64,000 nucleotides of DNA, taken from the NCBI GenBank assembly GCA_026745465.1, contig JACYXH010000175.1, positions 4,632,001 through 4,696,000 on the forward strand, in the 5' to 3' direction. The stretch is from Lota lota. Taxonomy: Eukaryota; Chordata; Actinopteri; Gadiformes; Lotidae. The notes beneath the pieces were generated by a model. That model was not told where the DNA came from, searched no databases, and saw only the letters and a list, made by a program, of their open reading frames with translations. Position 1 is the stretch's first letter, and each line of letters opens with the position of its first letter. The position numbers were made by a program, and so were the translations under genes. This document shows, in pieces, positions 13,418-31,863 of this stretch.

Positions 13418-14789
13418 ATGGTTGTAGTCGTAGTATTCAGTATTCAGCATTCAGCATTCAGCCTATTGATTGAGTAGAGAATTTCAAGTGCACACTGTTC
13501 AGCATGTTGTCAAGGTGCCCCTCACATTTGGGATGCTGTGGTTGAATCCACACTATAGGCCTACAGAGCAGTGAATTACACAGTTCTGAATACAGAGTCC
13601 AATTTTTTAAGAACCAAGAGCAATCGATTCCCCTTTCTGGTGCCAATTATTCAAGCAAATAGGAATTCTTGAAAACACATTTTGAAAACTTTACATAGCA
13701 TCAGAAAAGATGGATGGATTCCCAATATCATACCAATATTTAGTCCTGTTACCTTGTTCAGATAAACGATGAAGCCATGATGCTAATTGCTTTGAGTGAG
13801 CAGCCTTTTTTAACGTAATTTTAAGAAAGCGAGAATGCACGAAGCAGATGCACAAAGAGACTATGAAAATATGAAGAAATTAATATTACATTCCTGAATT
13901 TTTTTTTAAGAAACGTGATAACTGAATTATAGAAGATGTATTTTGCATTGTGTGCAACTGAAAGAACTTGTGTTGATGGCAGCAGAAAAAAAACATCTAT
14001 CAGCAAAGACTGGTTAATAGGCTAGCTACATTCTTCGTTCTCTGGTGTAACCTTACCTTGACCTTTCCACATAAAACAACTATCATCGCCAGCTGTGTTC
14101 ATGGCAATGCCCGATAATTCTCTTTCCTGGAATGCCTCATGGTGAAATCGATCAGTGCCATGATGTCGTTGTGAGGGCGGTTAATATGATCAATAGCCCA
14201 GTTGAATGCCATTGCCTATATAGCCCTAGAAGAGTAAAGGCCAAAATATTTTACAGTATCTACGCTGTCGTTCCCAGTAGACAATGTTCAAGGTAGCATT
14301 GCCTAGCATTTGTAGTATTTGTACGCCATGAGTAGGGTGTGGGGAGCATGAAGCAGAATGTTTCACATTCTGAAGCAATCAACACCTTCTTGTGATAGCG
14401 AAGACACTGGGTGGTCGTGTGGCATATAGAGCGGAAGAGAAGTCGACATGGAGCAATGACTTTTATATTGACCGAGGGAGGTAGACAGAAGATGTGTTGC
14501 GAAACTCCTGCGTGGACACATATCCACGCACTTCGATATTTCAATCAGACACCTGGTTGATGGTTGACTGACGACGGTCGTTATGATCAAAATGTTTGGA
14601 AGTACGATGATACAATGACAAAAAGGTGTAACCCACAGGTTCCTATTGGGTTACCGTTATTCAAATCAAGCCAATGTCAAATTGCCTACACTCTCTCTAA
14701 CCTAAAGACTTGGTGGGGTGTGATACCTGGGCCAGATCGGCCCCCGACCTGTTGATCTGAGGGTGATCTGTTGTTGGGCTGTAAGACAA
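13418..14789. other. Gene-free stretch
   Basis: No gene seen. The longest frames (for example 14260-14544 on the minus strand) carry no known motif and have no splice context. Confidence 0.45.
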
Positions 14790-15024
14790 GTGAAGGGCCA
14801 TTTGGGGTTGGAGACAGACGTCTGGCAGGGAGAATACACATTAATTGTTTGAACAACTCCTCAAGTGTAGTGGAGGGATGGTGACCGATGTTTGGCAGGG
14901 AGGGGGATTAATACCGATTTTTGGCAGGGAGGGGGATTAATAAAAGAATGAAGGTAAATACACATAGATCAACTAAAAGTGGGGGTCAGAGACAGGGATC
15001 GATTTTTGGGCAGTAAAACTAAAG
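14790..15024. repeat. Degenerate tandem repeat, left part
   Basis: Recurrent words GACAGACGTCTGGCAGGGAG, TTTGGCAGGGAGGGGGATTA and GGGGGTCAGAGACAGGG in degenerate units. The same words resume at 15575-15780 on the other side of a LINE 3' end, so the two parts look like one array split by insertion. Confidence 0.7.
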
Positions 15025-15556
15025 AAGGGCCAATTTATGCTAATACCAACCGTTGACGCTGCAACGCTGCAACTGCAGCGTGTCATTCGCTCAGCTGAGA
15101 GGGTGATTGGCTGCAATCTGCCGCCGCTCCAGGACCTTTACGCCACCAGGACTCTGAAGCGTGCAGGAAAGATTGTGGCCGACCCCTCCCACCCCGGCAA
15201 CAATCTCTTTGAGCCACTCCCCTCTGGCAGGAGGCTGAGGTCCATCAGGACCAAAACCTCTCGTCACAAGGACAGTTTTTTCCCCTCCGCCACTAGCCTT
15301 ATTAACAAGGCCCGGAAACCACCCTGACTCTCTCCACACCCCACCCCTGGCTCTACATGCCACTGTACTTAAATCTGCTCTTGTACATCTAAATTGTGTG
15401 TGTATATTTATACATATATTTATACTTATTTTGTTTGTTCTGTTTAACGTGCAATAGAGAACGTGACGTGCACCTACATCACCAAGACAAATTCCTTGTA
15501 TGTTTAAAAAGCGTACTTGGCAATAAAGCTTTTCTGATTCTGATTCTGATTCTGAT
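15025..15556 (+). mobile_element. LINE 3' end (C-terminal ORF2 plus tail)
   Basis: A plus-strand frame (15037-15327) reads like the C-terminal tail common in fish non-LTR retrotransposons: ERVIGCNLPPLQDLYATR, then ADPSHPGNNLFEPLPSGRR, then KDSFFPSATSLINKA. It is followed by a 3' UTR with GGCAATAAAGC and a TTCTGA-type repeated tail (15535-15555). The 5' part is missing, as in most LINE copies. I cannot fix the clade from this tail alone. Confidence 0.8.
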
Positions 15557-15574
15557 CAATTGCTTTAAGAAGAA

Positions 15575-15780
15575 AAGGGGGTTAGAGACAGACGTCTGGC
15601 AGGGAGGAGGATGAGAACCGGATGAAGGAAAATATACATAATTTGTTTGATCAACTCAAACTGGTGATAAGAGAAAGGGATCTGGTAGGGAGGGGCATCA
15701 GGGCAGGGAAAAGGTGTTCGCCAACTAACAGTGGGGGTCAGAGACAGGGCTCTGGCAGGGAGGGGGAATGAGGCAAAACC
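15575..15780. repeat. Degenerate tandem repeat, right part
   Basis: Continues the array at 14790-15024: GACAGACGTCTGGCAGGGAG recurs exactly, followed by GGGGGTCAGAGACAGGGCTC and TGGCAGGGAGGGGG. Confidence 0.7.
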
Positions 15781-16472
15781 ATATCTAACTTTAACAATTA
15801 ATACAATCCTCAACATTCCTCCGTTTGAGACTTCTAAATCTCACCAATCCAATTAATACAATCCTCAACACATTCTTAACAATGAATCCAAAGAGAGAAC
15901 ATTCTTGCATTTAGAGTTCTTCATTTAAATTCACTTCATTTCTAAGGGAGTTAATTATACATCATTACAAACCAAATGAGATTATGTACCATGCTTTGAT
16001 TTTCATTCACACAAGTAGTTAGTTAATTATTATACTGAGTGCTACCTTGCAAGCCTCACATCTACACTGGAGTTATTTATCTTTATCTTTTATAAATATA
16101 TATATTATGAATGCAAGCATTTTTTGTTAGGCCTTGTACAGTTATGTATGTTATGTTTATTTTTCTAGAAGTTGCCACAATACAGGGGATGCTAAGTGAA
16201 TTGGATTGTGTGGAATATTTTGTATGGGGAAAGGATTGCTCTTAGTTCATTTAGTATAAATATAAGACTCAACATAAATACTTTATAAGACTCTATAGAC
16301 TCTAGACTGTATATACTATTAATAATTTCATTATTAAAGTAAAGTTATTGTTTTAACTTTGTTATAACAATAGCTTTACTTCAATAATTATAACTGTAGG
16401 TTATAATTGTGTTATAAAGTGTTTGTCTTCCTCGGCTCATATATCCATTTTTGGTTTAAAATACTAGCATGT
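15781..16472. other. Gene-free, AT-rich
   Basis: No gene seen. An imperfect inverted repeat lies at about 16339-16384 (AAGTAAAGTTATTGTT against AACAATAGCTTTACTT). Confidence 0.45.
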
Positions 16473-16606
16473 AGTTTGCTTATTTGATACATGTTATGTA
16501 CTTGAATGATTCTTGCACTTTTTGGGTTTTATCTTCATTGGTGAATGCACTTATTGTAAGTCACTTTGGACAAAAGCGTCAGCTAAATAAATGTAATGTT
16601 ATGTTA
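16473..16606 (+). repeat. Dispersed repeat with L2/SINE-type 3' tail, copy 2
   Basis: Aligns over about 125 bp with 10381-10508, beginning at TTATTTGATA and ending with GTCACTTTGGACAAAAGCGT then CAGCTAAATAAATG. Two independent copies in one window support a dispersed family. Confidence 0.75.
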
Positions 16607-16682
16607 TATATAGGTTCCCTTGTGTCATTGAAGGGAGGTTTGTTTAATTTGAGGTTTATGATAGTCTGTTTTTAAGTACAAA

Positions 16683-16775
16683 AATGGTACATTAATTAAC
16701 CATTAATTAACATTAGTAAATGCAGTAATAAGGATTTACTAACAATTAAGTAACAGTTAATTAACGATGAACTAA
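16683..16775 (+). mobile_element. Short inverted-repeat element (MITE), left half, copy 1
   Basis: GGTACATTAATTAACCATTA and AATGCAGTAATAAG match the intact elements at 26832-27116 and 54703-54995. The copy is interrupted after ACTAA by the element at 16776-17377 and resumes at 17381. Confidence 0.75.
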
Positions 16776-17377
16776 GGGCCAATGTCCACATAGCAGGGGT
16801 TTTTAGCGCCAGCCTCCTCCCAATGAGGAGAGAGCATAAATCTAAAGCATGCGCCCACCTTGAGAAACAAAACATTGTTTATTTTGTGCAGCCATTCCCG
16901 GGTTGTGTGCTTCCTCATGTTTTGTCATTTAGCCACTTAGCGAGAATCCATGGACCTCTGTTCTTTAGTCTGCTGACCAGTTGGGGGACATGGAGCACCC
17001 CTGGCTTTTACTCTGCTGACCAGTAGTCTGCTGGACGTGAAGCATGAGATGACGAAACTGTATTACTTTCCTCCCTTGATGTCATGACATCATTCTGGGG
17101 AGGGGTGAACCTGTGTTAAAAGGATTTGTGAAACTGGGATTGGGTCTCACTTTGCTAGAGAGGAGACTGGTGTATGCATAAATTAAATAGTTATTTTCTA
17201 CAACTATTGTGTGCTTGTTTGCATTTACAAGTCTCATCTGTCCTAGACGCAATATCTCATAAAGGAATTGCCATGACAGCTTCTAGTTGAAAATATCACA
17301 ACCTTCAGGCAAACAATCATATATTAGATGTGGCAGTGCTGTTCTACCAGAGAAAAACATTATGTGGACATGTGGCC
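16776..17377. mobile_element. Harbinger-like non-autonomous element, nested
   Basis: A 602-bp insert with near-matching termini. The left end reads GGGCCAATGTCCACATA and the complement of the right end reads GGCCACATGTCCACATA. It is flanked by a TAA duplication (16773-16775 and 17378-17380). Removing it rejoins the two halves of a MITE whose uninterrupted form is seen at 26832-27116. A 3-bp TAA duplication and GGGCC-type ends suggest PIF/Harbinger. No transposase frame is present. Confidence 0.75.
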
Positions 17378-17380
17378 TAA

Positions 17381-17495
17381 TGGTCTAGTAGTCATTTACT
17401 AACAGTGTTCATGTTTACTTATGGTGTTCATCTTATCTGGTGTTCATGTTAACTAAGGTATTCGTTTATACATTATTTAAAAATACCTCTCTCTC
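17381..17495 (+). mobile_element. MITE, right half, copy 1
   Basis: Continues the element begun at 16683: TGGTCTAGTAG and CATGTTAACTAAGGTATT with TTTATACATTATTTAA match the copy at 26832-27116. It stops short of the right terminal repeat, so the copy is 3' truncated. Confidence 0.7.
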
Positions 17496-18935
17496 TCTAG
17501 TACATTTTTTATTTACCTTTATTTATTTATTTACATTTGCCTAATGACCATGGTCCTTGCTTCAACACCACATTCAGCTCCAACACCAGATACTACAGCT
17601 GATAGCATGTCTCACTGTCCAGGAGTGACTCAAGAAGAGTGTGACGGTCGCAATTATTCTAGATGACTTTACTTTAACAATTTGCATCATTTTTATTTCT
17701 TTACTTTCCTTTACGTCCATGTTTGCCGCAATTGCATGACTCTTTTCCCATGTTTGTCTAGTGGGGAGAGGACTTTATGGTACATGTCTTGACTGTTAGA
17801 TATATATAATTTTGAATCAATAAAATGTTCACCCTACCTGAATCCCCTGCTCTGTATGGTTTGATCCCTCACACTGCCTTAGGCTGCAAAGTCCACTTAT
17901 TTTTGAGTCCTTGACTATTTCATGCATATATATATGACATCCTGAAGTTATACCAAAAACTCAAAAGATTTATAACAAAAAGGTATCTGCAAAAGTTAAT
18001 TGCATTGTATTACATTGCATTGTGTAGTGCATTGAGTATACCGTATTGCTTTGCATTGCATTGTGTATATTGTATTGAAAGACATTGCATTGTATTGTGT
18101 ACATTGAATTGCATTGCTTTATATTAAATTGCATGGTATTATGTTAGAGGAGTATGGGAATGGGAATAGACTTACTTGGCTGACGTAATGTTTTAAACTG
18201 AGCATCTGTTAGATAATATTGGCTTAGTGTATTGCATTAAATTATGATTCATTTGACAAAACTAAAAATGTAAACAATCAAGCACAATACAAGCCTTGCT
18301 AATGAAGTTCTCAGTGCAATCCTCGAGACACACACAACATAATTCTAATACATTTAGTAGTAAACAGTGATGAGACAAGATGCTGTGATTGTTCATTTAC
18401 GATGGATTCCAACCTATTGAAGCAGGCTCAGACACGTCAGACGTTCATCAGTGTGGACATGCATGTCGTTGTTTGTATTCAGTGTACATGGTGGATGATA
18501 GGACAATGTGAGTGTATTGGGCGAAAAGGGCACAACAATAAATCCAGAAAGATCTATTTGATTAAATTTTTTTCCTTCTATTGGTCCAAATGAACTGTAA
18601 TGCTGTCTTTCATTTTGTTCACACTGCTTGGTCATGTGGTTAAATAATTACTTAAATTACTTAATTACAAATTAAAGGGGTGGGCATATAAAAATTACAC
18701 ATAATTCTGAAGCTAATTAATGCATGAAGGAAATACAACGCTACCTCCCTTCCCCCCTATTTATTCATTATTTAGGTAATCCTGAAGCGATTACCTGTTT
18801 CTATGATATGCTGTGCTAAGTGAGGAAGAGACAGATAACAGGCACACCCAGAGAGACTTACTCTGGCTTCCAGAAAAGAAGGCAAGAGAGGAGAGAGAGA
18901 CAAAGATAAAAAAAGAAAACATTCAAACATTCTAC

Positions 18936-18937
<2 letters not shown>
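17496..18937. other. Gene-free stretch with pentamer-rich repeat
   Basis: No gene seen. From about 17995 to 18145 the sequence is built from degenerate ATTGC and ATTGT words (GCATTGTATTACATTGCATTG and variants), an old pentanucleotide array. Confidence 0.6.

Positions 18938-19018
<81 letters not shown>
18938..19018. repeat. (TG)n microsatellite
   Basis: About 40 TG units followed by a G run. Confidence 0.95.
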
Positions 19019-20329
19019 GGGGGGGTGGCTGTGTGAAGGAAATAAGAAGAGACAATGGGAACACACATGGATGGGCGGCAGGGACAGGAACTGGGTGACC
19101 TCTCTTTGAGACACCTTGACACCCACGGTGTCATTTGGAATGTTCTGCTTGTGCGTTGAATCGTCTCAGCGCCTTTCTCCATGTCACGGCAGCGTTTGAT
19201 CCTCAGCTCGCTGTGCCATCACCTCCACAACACATTGAAGAACACAACAACGCATGTCCTTATCTCTTTGTTGTAATTCTGTGATGTCATTGCATCATCC
19301 GTTGCATCATGAGACACTATAAATTATTGTTGTTGTTGTTGTGATGAATAACAATGACCTCTCTGAACGGAGACACCTCTGTCTACTCTTAACGAGACAT
19401 CTGGAAATTAACTTGCGTTTCAACCTGTGTCGTGGCTTTAATCCGTATGTCTACACAAGATGATGTGTTACTTTGCCAGTGGATCTAATATGCAGGCTGC
19501 AAAAACGTCCAGTCAATCAATCATTTATTCTGCCAAATTAACTGTGTAACTAAGCACCCTGCGTCACTCCTGGATGTTTGAAGTGGAGTCCAAGGAGCCC
19601 CCCCCCCCCGTTTTCCACTGCAGGGGTGGAACTGAAAGACTAATTAAGAAAAGAAGAAAAAAATATTAATAATTTATAATATCTGGTCCCTGACTAAGAA
19701 ATGTCTTGCAGAGAAATGGGCCTGTGATATTTGATCTGCTTAGAACGTTTGTGGAGTGGTGAGGTTAATAGTAGTAGTAAGCTTAATAGTAGTAGAAGTA
19801 GTCAGTATTAATAAAAAAAAAGGAGGTTTAAAGCATCTGCAATTCATACATACATTTTCCTAGGATGACAGTGAGAGATTTAAAGATGAGGGAGTAAGCG
19901 GGGTATCGTGCAGAATATCTGAATATGTAACAAAGCAAGTCAAGACTTGCTAAAAATATATTCAGTATATGCTAACAAATTTAAGTGTCCTTATTCCCCA
20001 CTTATAGCTTAGCAAGATCCTAGCAAGATTTAGCCTGTGATTAATTGCTATACAAATATGAAGTTCACTTGATGTTCGGCTGTCTGTAGAAAAAGAAAAA
20101 CACACAATTATTTGTTTTATGTGTCACTTACAGATAATGAAAACAAATCAAGCATAAAGCACTTGAGCTAGCTAAGCTCATGGTTAATGAACGATGTGTG
20201 TGTGTGTGTCATTTTGTGGATATATGTTAATTGTGTGAACAAGCCATCAACAGACATCATTAGGCTTGTATTGTATTTATCTTATCTGATATTGGCTGTG
20301 ATATATGTATAGTGTACATACATACATAC
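19019..20329. other. Gene-free stretch
   Basis: No supportable gene. There are small (TTG)n (19328-19342) and AGTAGT-type runs (19769-19804). Confidence 0.45.
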
Positions 20330-20437
20330 GTATGTATGTATGTATGTATGTATGTATGTATGTATGTATGTATGTATGTATGTATGTATGTATGTATGTA
20401 TGTATGTATGTATGTATGTATGTATGTATGTATGTAT
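20330..20437. repeat. (GTAT)n tetranucleotide microsatellite
   Basis: About 27 near-perfect GTAT units. The tyrosine/isoleucine/histidine/threonine and valine/cysteine/methionine/tyrosine frames across it are artefacts. Confidence 0.95.
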
Positions 20438-20811
20438 TCATGTACATATGGGTCCCCGTATGCATACATACATATAAGATAGGGGAGTCATTTGGGGAGA
20501 AGATGTAAAACAGTGTCCCCAGGGCAGTAAGGGGACCACACACCATCTGTCCTACTGCTGTCTGATGCAGGCTGCCCTGGGATGAGAGGCAGACAGGCTG
20601 GCTGCTGCTGGGCCACAGGACCCAGTTGGCCTCCCTGACACTAATTAACACTGAGAGAGACACAGCCATGTGTCAACGCCACCACAGAAGAATAAGCTTT
20701 AGAGGAAGAAACTTGTTATGTCATTTTAAGGGATGAGAGCCTTCTTGCCCTGTCTCAACTGAAACAGACAGCAAACTCCTGTTTTTCACATGCAGGCACA
20801 TGCATGTAAGC

Positions 20812-20814
20812 ACA

Positions 20815-20876
<62 letters not shown>
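20812..20876. repeat. (CA)n microsatellite
   Basis: About 30 CA units with one TA interruption near the left end. Confidence 0.95.
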
Positions 20877-26831
<5,955 letters not shown>

Positions 26832-27116
26832 AACCCTTTACAATAAGGGTACATTAATTAACCATTTGTCATGATTAGTAAAGGCAGTAATAAGCATGAA
26901 TGAACAGTTAATTAACAGTTAACCAATGGTCTAGCTATCATATAATAATAATGATATTCATGTTAACTAAGGTATTAATTTATACATTATTTAATAGGGT
27001 TAACCCTAACACTACCCCTGACCCCTACCCAAGCTAATGCTATATAATAATACTTGATTCTGCATTAACTCATGTTCGTTAATGGTTAATAAATGTACCC
27101 TTATTGTATTGTTACC
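26832..27116. mobile_element. MITE, copy 2, near complete
   Basis: About 285 bp bounded by inverted ends: TTTACAATAAGGGTACATTA on the left and, on the complement of the right, GGTAACAATACAATAAGGGT. Internal words (CAGTTAATTAACAGTTAACC, CATGTTAACTAAGG, TTATACATTATTTAATAGGG) are shared with copy 1 (16683-17495) and, in reverse orientation, copy 3 (54703-54995). No coding capacity. GGTAACACTTTACAATAAGG-type ends occur in known teleost MITEs. Confidence 0.8.
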
Positions 27117-27229
27117 AAAAATAATGTATTACCAAAATTAATATTTTTATCTTCTTGTCAGTACACATGGGGTTTAGCAGTTGAGGGTAAGAAATAGATT
27201 TCAGTAGGTAATTTAGTCAACACCGTTCA

Positions 27230-27235
27230 TTTATT
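27230..27235 (-). promoter_or_regulatory. slc9a8: Candidate poly(A) signal of slc9a8
   Basis: AATAAA on the minus strand, about 1.14 kb past the stop codon. It is the first canonical hexamer I found downstream of the stop, and a GU-containing stretch (GGTGTTG) follows. The choice is inferred; no transcript evidence is available. Confidence 0.4.
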
Positions 27236-28373
27236 ATACAAATCTCTATTATAACTCTGTACTGCTCACGGAGCTCATAAAAAGTATACAAGACCACATA
27301 GATAAGTAACAAATAAATAGAAAAGTTAAATACAGTTAGACAATAACATTTACTCCTTCACCATCACCAATCATTCATTCATTTTGGAATTTCACATTGG
27401 TCATTAAAATAAGACAATTATTTCCTCCAACATACATTTCTGCAGGAGACGCAACCTTTCTAGGACACAAGCAGTACACAGATGATTTTAAATGGATATG
27501 TGCAAAAAAAGGTATACAATTATAGTGTATCACAACAGTGTACCTAATATAAAGCAAAATGGCGGAGGTGCAACTGGGAGTAGTGTAACTGGGAGCACCT
27601 CGACCTTGGTTACAAGAGCAACGTCCTGGTCACACTCTCTTGGTTACGGTGGCCTATTTTTTACAGTTTCATTTTTACTGAAATTTCCCGTTCCAAACAG
27701 GGAAATTAAAGCAAAGCGTTTTCTTTTTTTGCCACAATCTTATGAACCTGATTTAAAAGAAAATATTATATGAAATGGGAGAATATTAGCAGCATTACCG
27801 TATCATACTTTTGCTTTTAAGCGAAAACAACTACAGAGAATTAACAGAACAACAAAACGGGGAGTTCCTTCCAATAGATCTTGTCCATTGTGTCAATCAC
27901 TAAATGATCAACTTCAAAGTGGAATCTAAAAAAGGACATGGATACAGCGGAATAGCACTAAGAAAGTGTGCAGCAGCGCAAAACAATAAGGGAGAGAAGA
28001 TGCACTAGTATTGCTTATGTGGAGAATATCACTCTCTGAGGTTCCCATCTGATTCCCTTAAGAACCTTCCTTCTATTTGGTAAAAAAGCAAAAACCCAAA
28101 CCACCAATCACGGAGGGTCCATTCTAGTGCAGTCAACTGCAGTGTGCAGTTATTTAGAAAACAATAAAATAAAACACGTCAACACGCCCTTTTTCTCATT
28201 AAGTAACTCTCTGTAGAGTTCAAACTGCCTATTTATCGAGACTCAGCAATCACACAACCACCATTTTCTCCCCCTTTAGTTTAAATAGATACCCCGTCAA
28301 TACCCACTGAATCCAATAAGGTCCACACAGTCCCATAGAATCCAGTACAGTCACCTAAAATGTGTGATTTGTG
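27236..28373 (-). other. slc9a8: Probable slc9a8 3' UTR
   Basis: Unique-looking sequence between the stop codon and the first canonical poly(A) signal, with no coding frame worth calling. The extent depends on the signal at 27230-27235. Confidence 0.4.
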
Positions 28374-28487
28374 TTACAGCAACTCTGCTTCGTCAGCGTC
28401 GTCTTCGGATCCCGAGGGCCCTTGTCGAACCTCCTCGTACCACTTGTTGGTAAGAGTCTTCATCTGGATACGGCCATGCAACAGATC
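28374..28487 (-). CDS. slc9a8: slc9a8 exon 16 (last coding)
   Basis: Preceded by TGTCCCAG and in phase 0. It encodes [20 protein letters not shown], then [17 protein letters not shown] and a TAA stop at 28376-28374. This cytosolic C-terminus is typical of NHE8; the acidic SEDD tail is slightly longer than in human. Confidence 0.95.
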   Translation of the reverse strand, partial: DLLHGRIQMKTLTNKWYEEVRQGPSGSEDDADEAELL

Positions 28488-31400
28488 CTGGGACACACAC
28501 ACACGGTAAGGCACGGTGATGCAAGCGCACGTGGAACACACTCGTACACACACAGCACTGCTGACCTGGGATCGTGCAGGTCAAGGAGCTGTTAGTGTTT
28601 TTCATTTAATCAGAGGCACGGTTCTATCAATACCTATGCATATCTGAATCAAAAACTGTAGGCATAACAGTTGTTATTTGAACAATAAATCGAGTCATCC
28701 TCCGAATCATTATCCAAATTAGACCAACAATTATTCCAACATTTAAATAGCAAACTTATATTCCCCTAGCATCTATGCATCGCGTCACTGGCTGCTGTGG
28801 CAGAGTACAAACCAATTGACACTCTTATCTCGCCACGAATAGCTCTAAAGCCACGCCTCCAGCCACATCCAATGAGCTTCCTTCACCAGAACAGCAAGCA
28901 AGGTCCCAGAGGAGGGTTGACCCAAATGTCCACCAATGGCATACCAGGGGGCTTAACCCCTGGGCAGGGGCTTCATTGGAAAAGGGCCATTATACACTAT
29001 TGTGTGGCATTCTCTGCACATAGATACAGATAGCCCTACCCACCCCCACCACCTACCTCCTGGGTGAGTCTGCGCGTGAAGAAGGGGTTGAGGTATTTTG
29101 CGTCCAGCCACATGAAGCCCTTCAGATCCTGTCTCTGGTAGATGTGCGTCTCGTACTCTTCCTCCGTCAGCTCCGATATGTGCTCCGACTCCAACGCGTT
29201 GCCCTGATTTGGGGGGGGGGGAATAAAAACAAAGGGGAGAGGGCCAATCAGAGAACATGGGAAAAGGCAAAGGCAAGAGACACAAAAGGAGAGGGATAGA
29301 TAGAGATAGATGTATGTTTAAGTGGTGCACGAAGGCGGTTACACACAGTGCACCGATAGGACCATAGTGTGTGTGTGTATGTGTGTGTGTGTGTAAAGAC
29401 TGTGATTAAAGACTGGGCACAGTGACGGTGGCGCTTCATGTAGTTCAATCTGGATCCTTAAGATCCCATGTAGCTATGAAGCTCGTAGATGGCTAGAGCC
29501 TTTTAGTTTTCCTTTAGTAGTTTTGCCTACAAAACCATTAACATACTTGGGTTGGAAAAGTTTTTAAAGCATTGCATGCAGTGCAGATCTAATAGAACAA
29601 GAGTGACCATCACCCACCCAGAACCACCCTCACCTATTCAGAACCCGAACCTTCATTTCACCTTTGTGTTGCGGATGAGTTGATCAAAGCTGACACGTTC
29701 TGGTGGCTTAAGGGCCAACCTGGCGGCACTAGTGTGCGTGTGAGTGAGTGAGTGTGTGAATGCATTGGTGTACGCGCAGCTGTGTATGGCTGCATGCGTG
29801 CGTGCATGTGGCTGTGTGCATTCTCAAATCGCCATTGAACCCCAGCCCTGCTCCGTCCCTTACCATCTTCTCCGTCTTGCTGAGGGTCACGTCCTTCTTG
29901 CTCTTCCTGCGCGTCTGGCTCTCCTCGATGTCCATGATGCGGATGAGGGGCATGGTGCCGCCCCCCAGGATCAGAATGGTGAAGAGGACGATGATGATGG
30001 TGGTGGTTCCGATCAACTGCCGCTTCTCTAAAGGCTCGAGGCCCAGATGAAGGCTCAGGGCGTAAGGGATGGCCCCACGAAGACCTGTCGTATGAGACAA
30101 CAAAAAGATAAGGTCTCATTTTGGTGGAAGTCATGTGACAAAGCAGACCTACAGGGTCCTTCATTGTGGACCTGTTTAGCCAACGCTTCAATACACTAAG
30201 AATATACTAAGCATGTATCCACTCACGCTACGGTATTGTAGAATGCTTTGGAATAAAACATGTACCGCTCGGGCTGCGCAACTAATCGCAAATTAATCGA
30301 AAAAGCGATTTTGGCCTATGCAATTAAGCATTGTGAAGGTTACATTTACTTTTCTCAACCTAAAAATGGGTTACATAAAAATCAAAAGCAGTTGCTTTAT
30401 TCTTTTTTTTTTTTTATAAAAAGTCGGCGCATAACAATATTAATTGAATACCATCTGTTAATCGCAATGAATAATAAACATCACAAAAGCGTGCGAAATA
30501 GTCGCAATGATCGTTTTCGTCTTAATAGTGCAGCACTGACCACTGAACCACATGATGAACATCATCTTAGGAGTGATCTTGGTGTCCCTGAAGAAGTTGA
30601 GCAGGAAGGACAGAGGGAAGATGTTCACGGCTCGACCCAGGAGCACAAGGAACTTGGGGAGAGAACATTTGGTCTCAGTCACACTCATGGTCAAACAGAG
30701 CTAAGGGAACAACGTTTAAGTCTGGAGAATGTAGCATGTGGCTGGAGTCCTCACTATGCACCAGATGACGAAGGAGAATTCAAAGTTATGCGGGAAGCTG
30801 AAGATGGAGAGGCCGAGGAACGCAAACACGCACGTCTCTGTAGGCGGAAAAACAAAAGAAAACAATGGAAGAAAGGAAGTTGCATAGAGAAGTGTTTCTC
30901 AAGTAGGGATCTCACTACTATCAAACAAGTTGGGTAACTCTTCCCAACGAACGACAAAAAACCATGAGTGACGCACAAGCCACTGTTTCTCACTAAACTA
31001 AGTATTTGCATCACGCCTTTAACGTTCCGAGTTGACCTCAAACAGTACGGGAAACCAACGTTACTCACCACACATGAAAGCCACCGAGCGTAGCGTCTGC
31101 TGCATCAGGATCTGAGTGACCGGAGACAGGTTGTGATGCGTGTAGTGAGACATGACGATCCCCGAGAATAAGATGGACATGATGCCTGTGGCCAAGGGAA
31201 AATAAAAAAAGCAGAAACAAACATTGAGAAAGATCCCAAAAATGCTGAAGTTGTATCTGGTTCCACGGTGGAAATCCATCTGTTTTGGTGTTGACCACGT
31301 GGGTATTACCCACCAGATAGTTTGATGCCTTCTGCCAGGCCGTAGGGTAGGTAGGCAAAGATTATCATCACGGCAAACTCCAGGGAAGGAGTCTTTCTGA

Positions 31401-31811
31401 GGTCAAAGTGTTTGAGACACTGGTCTACGAGTTAAGGCGTCAAGACATGGCTGAAGATCACAGGAATCACACACACAATAATTATCCATCCATAGCAAAA
31501 TGTGCAATGGTTTAGGTGTAATAACACCGCCTGTCTATCTGTACAACTAGGAGGTGTAGTGAATAGGTGTGAAACTTGAGGGCCATAATTTATTTTCTAA
31601 GCGTACAACAATAATTGTTATTATTGATGTCATACGAAACACTTTCAGTTGTCTGACCAGTTCAGTTGTGCTTTTAATATACAATATTCTTCTGGAATAA
31701 TGGTGTTGCTTAATATCTTCAAGGACTTGGATGTCAAACCATCACACTATATAAATCATAAACATGACCTGATAGGGGGTTTATTTACCATTTAGGCAAG
31801 GGAAAAGCCAC

Positions 31812-31863
<52 letters not shown>

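Noticed and set aside
29658-30191. 177-codon minus-strand frame
   Set aside because: It overlaps exon 14 in the wrong frame; the conserved frame is [14 protein letters not shown]...EKM.
30260-30937. 225-codon plus-strand frame
   Set aside because: It lies antisense to slc9a8 exons 12 and 13, whose minus-strand reading is clearly conserved.
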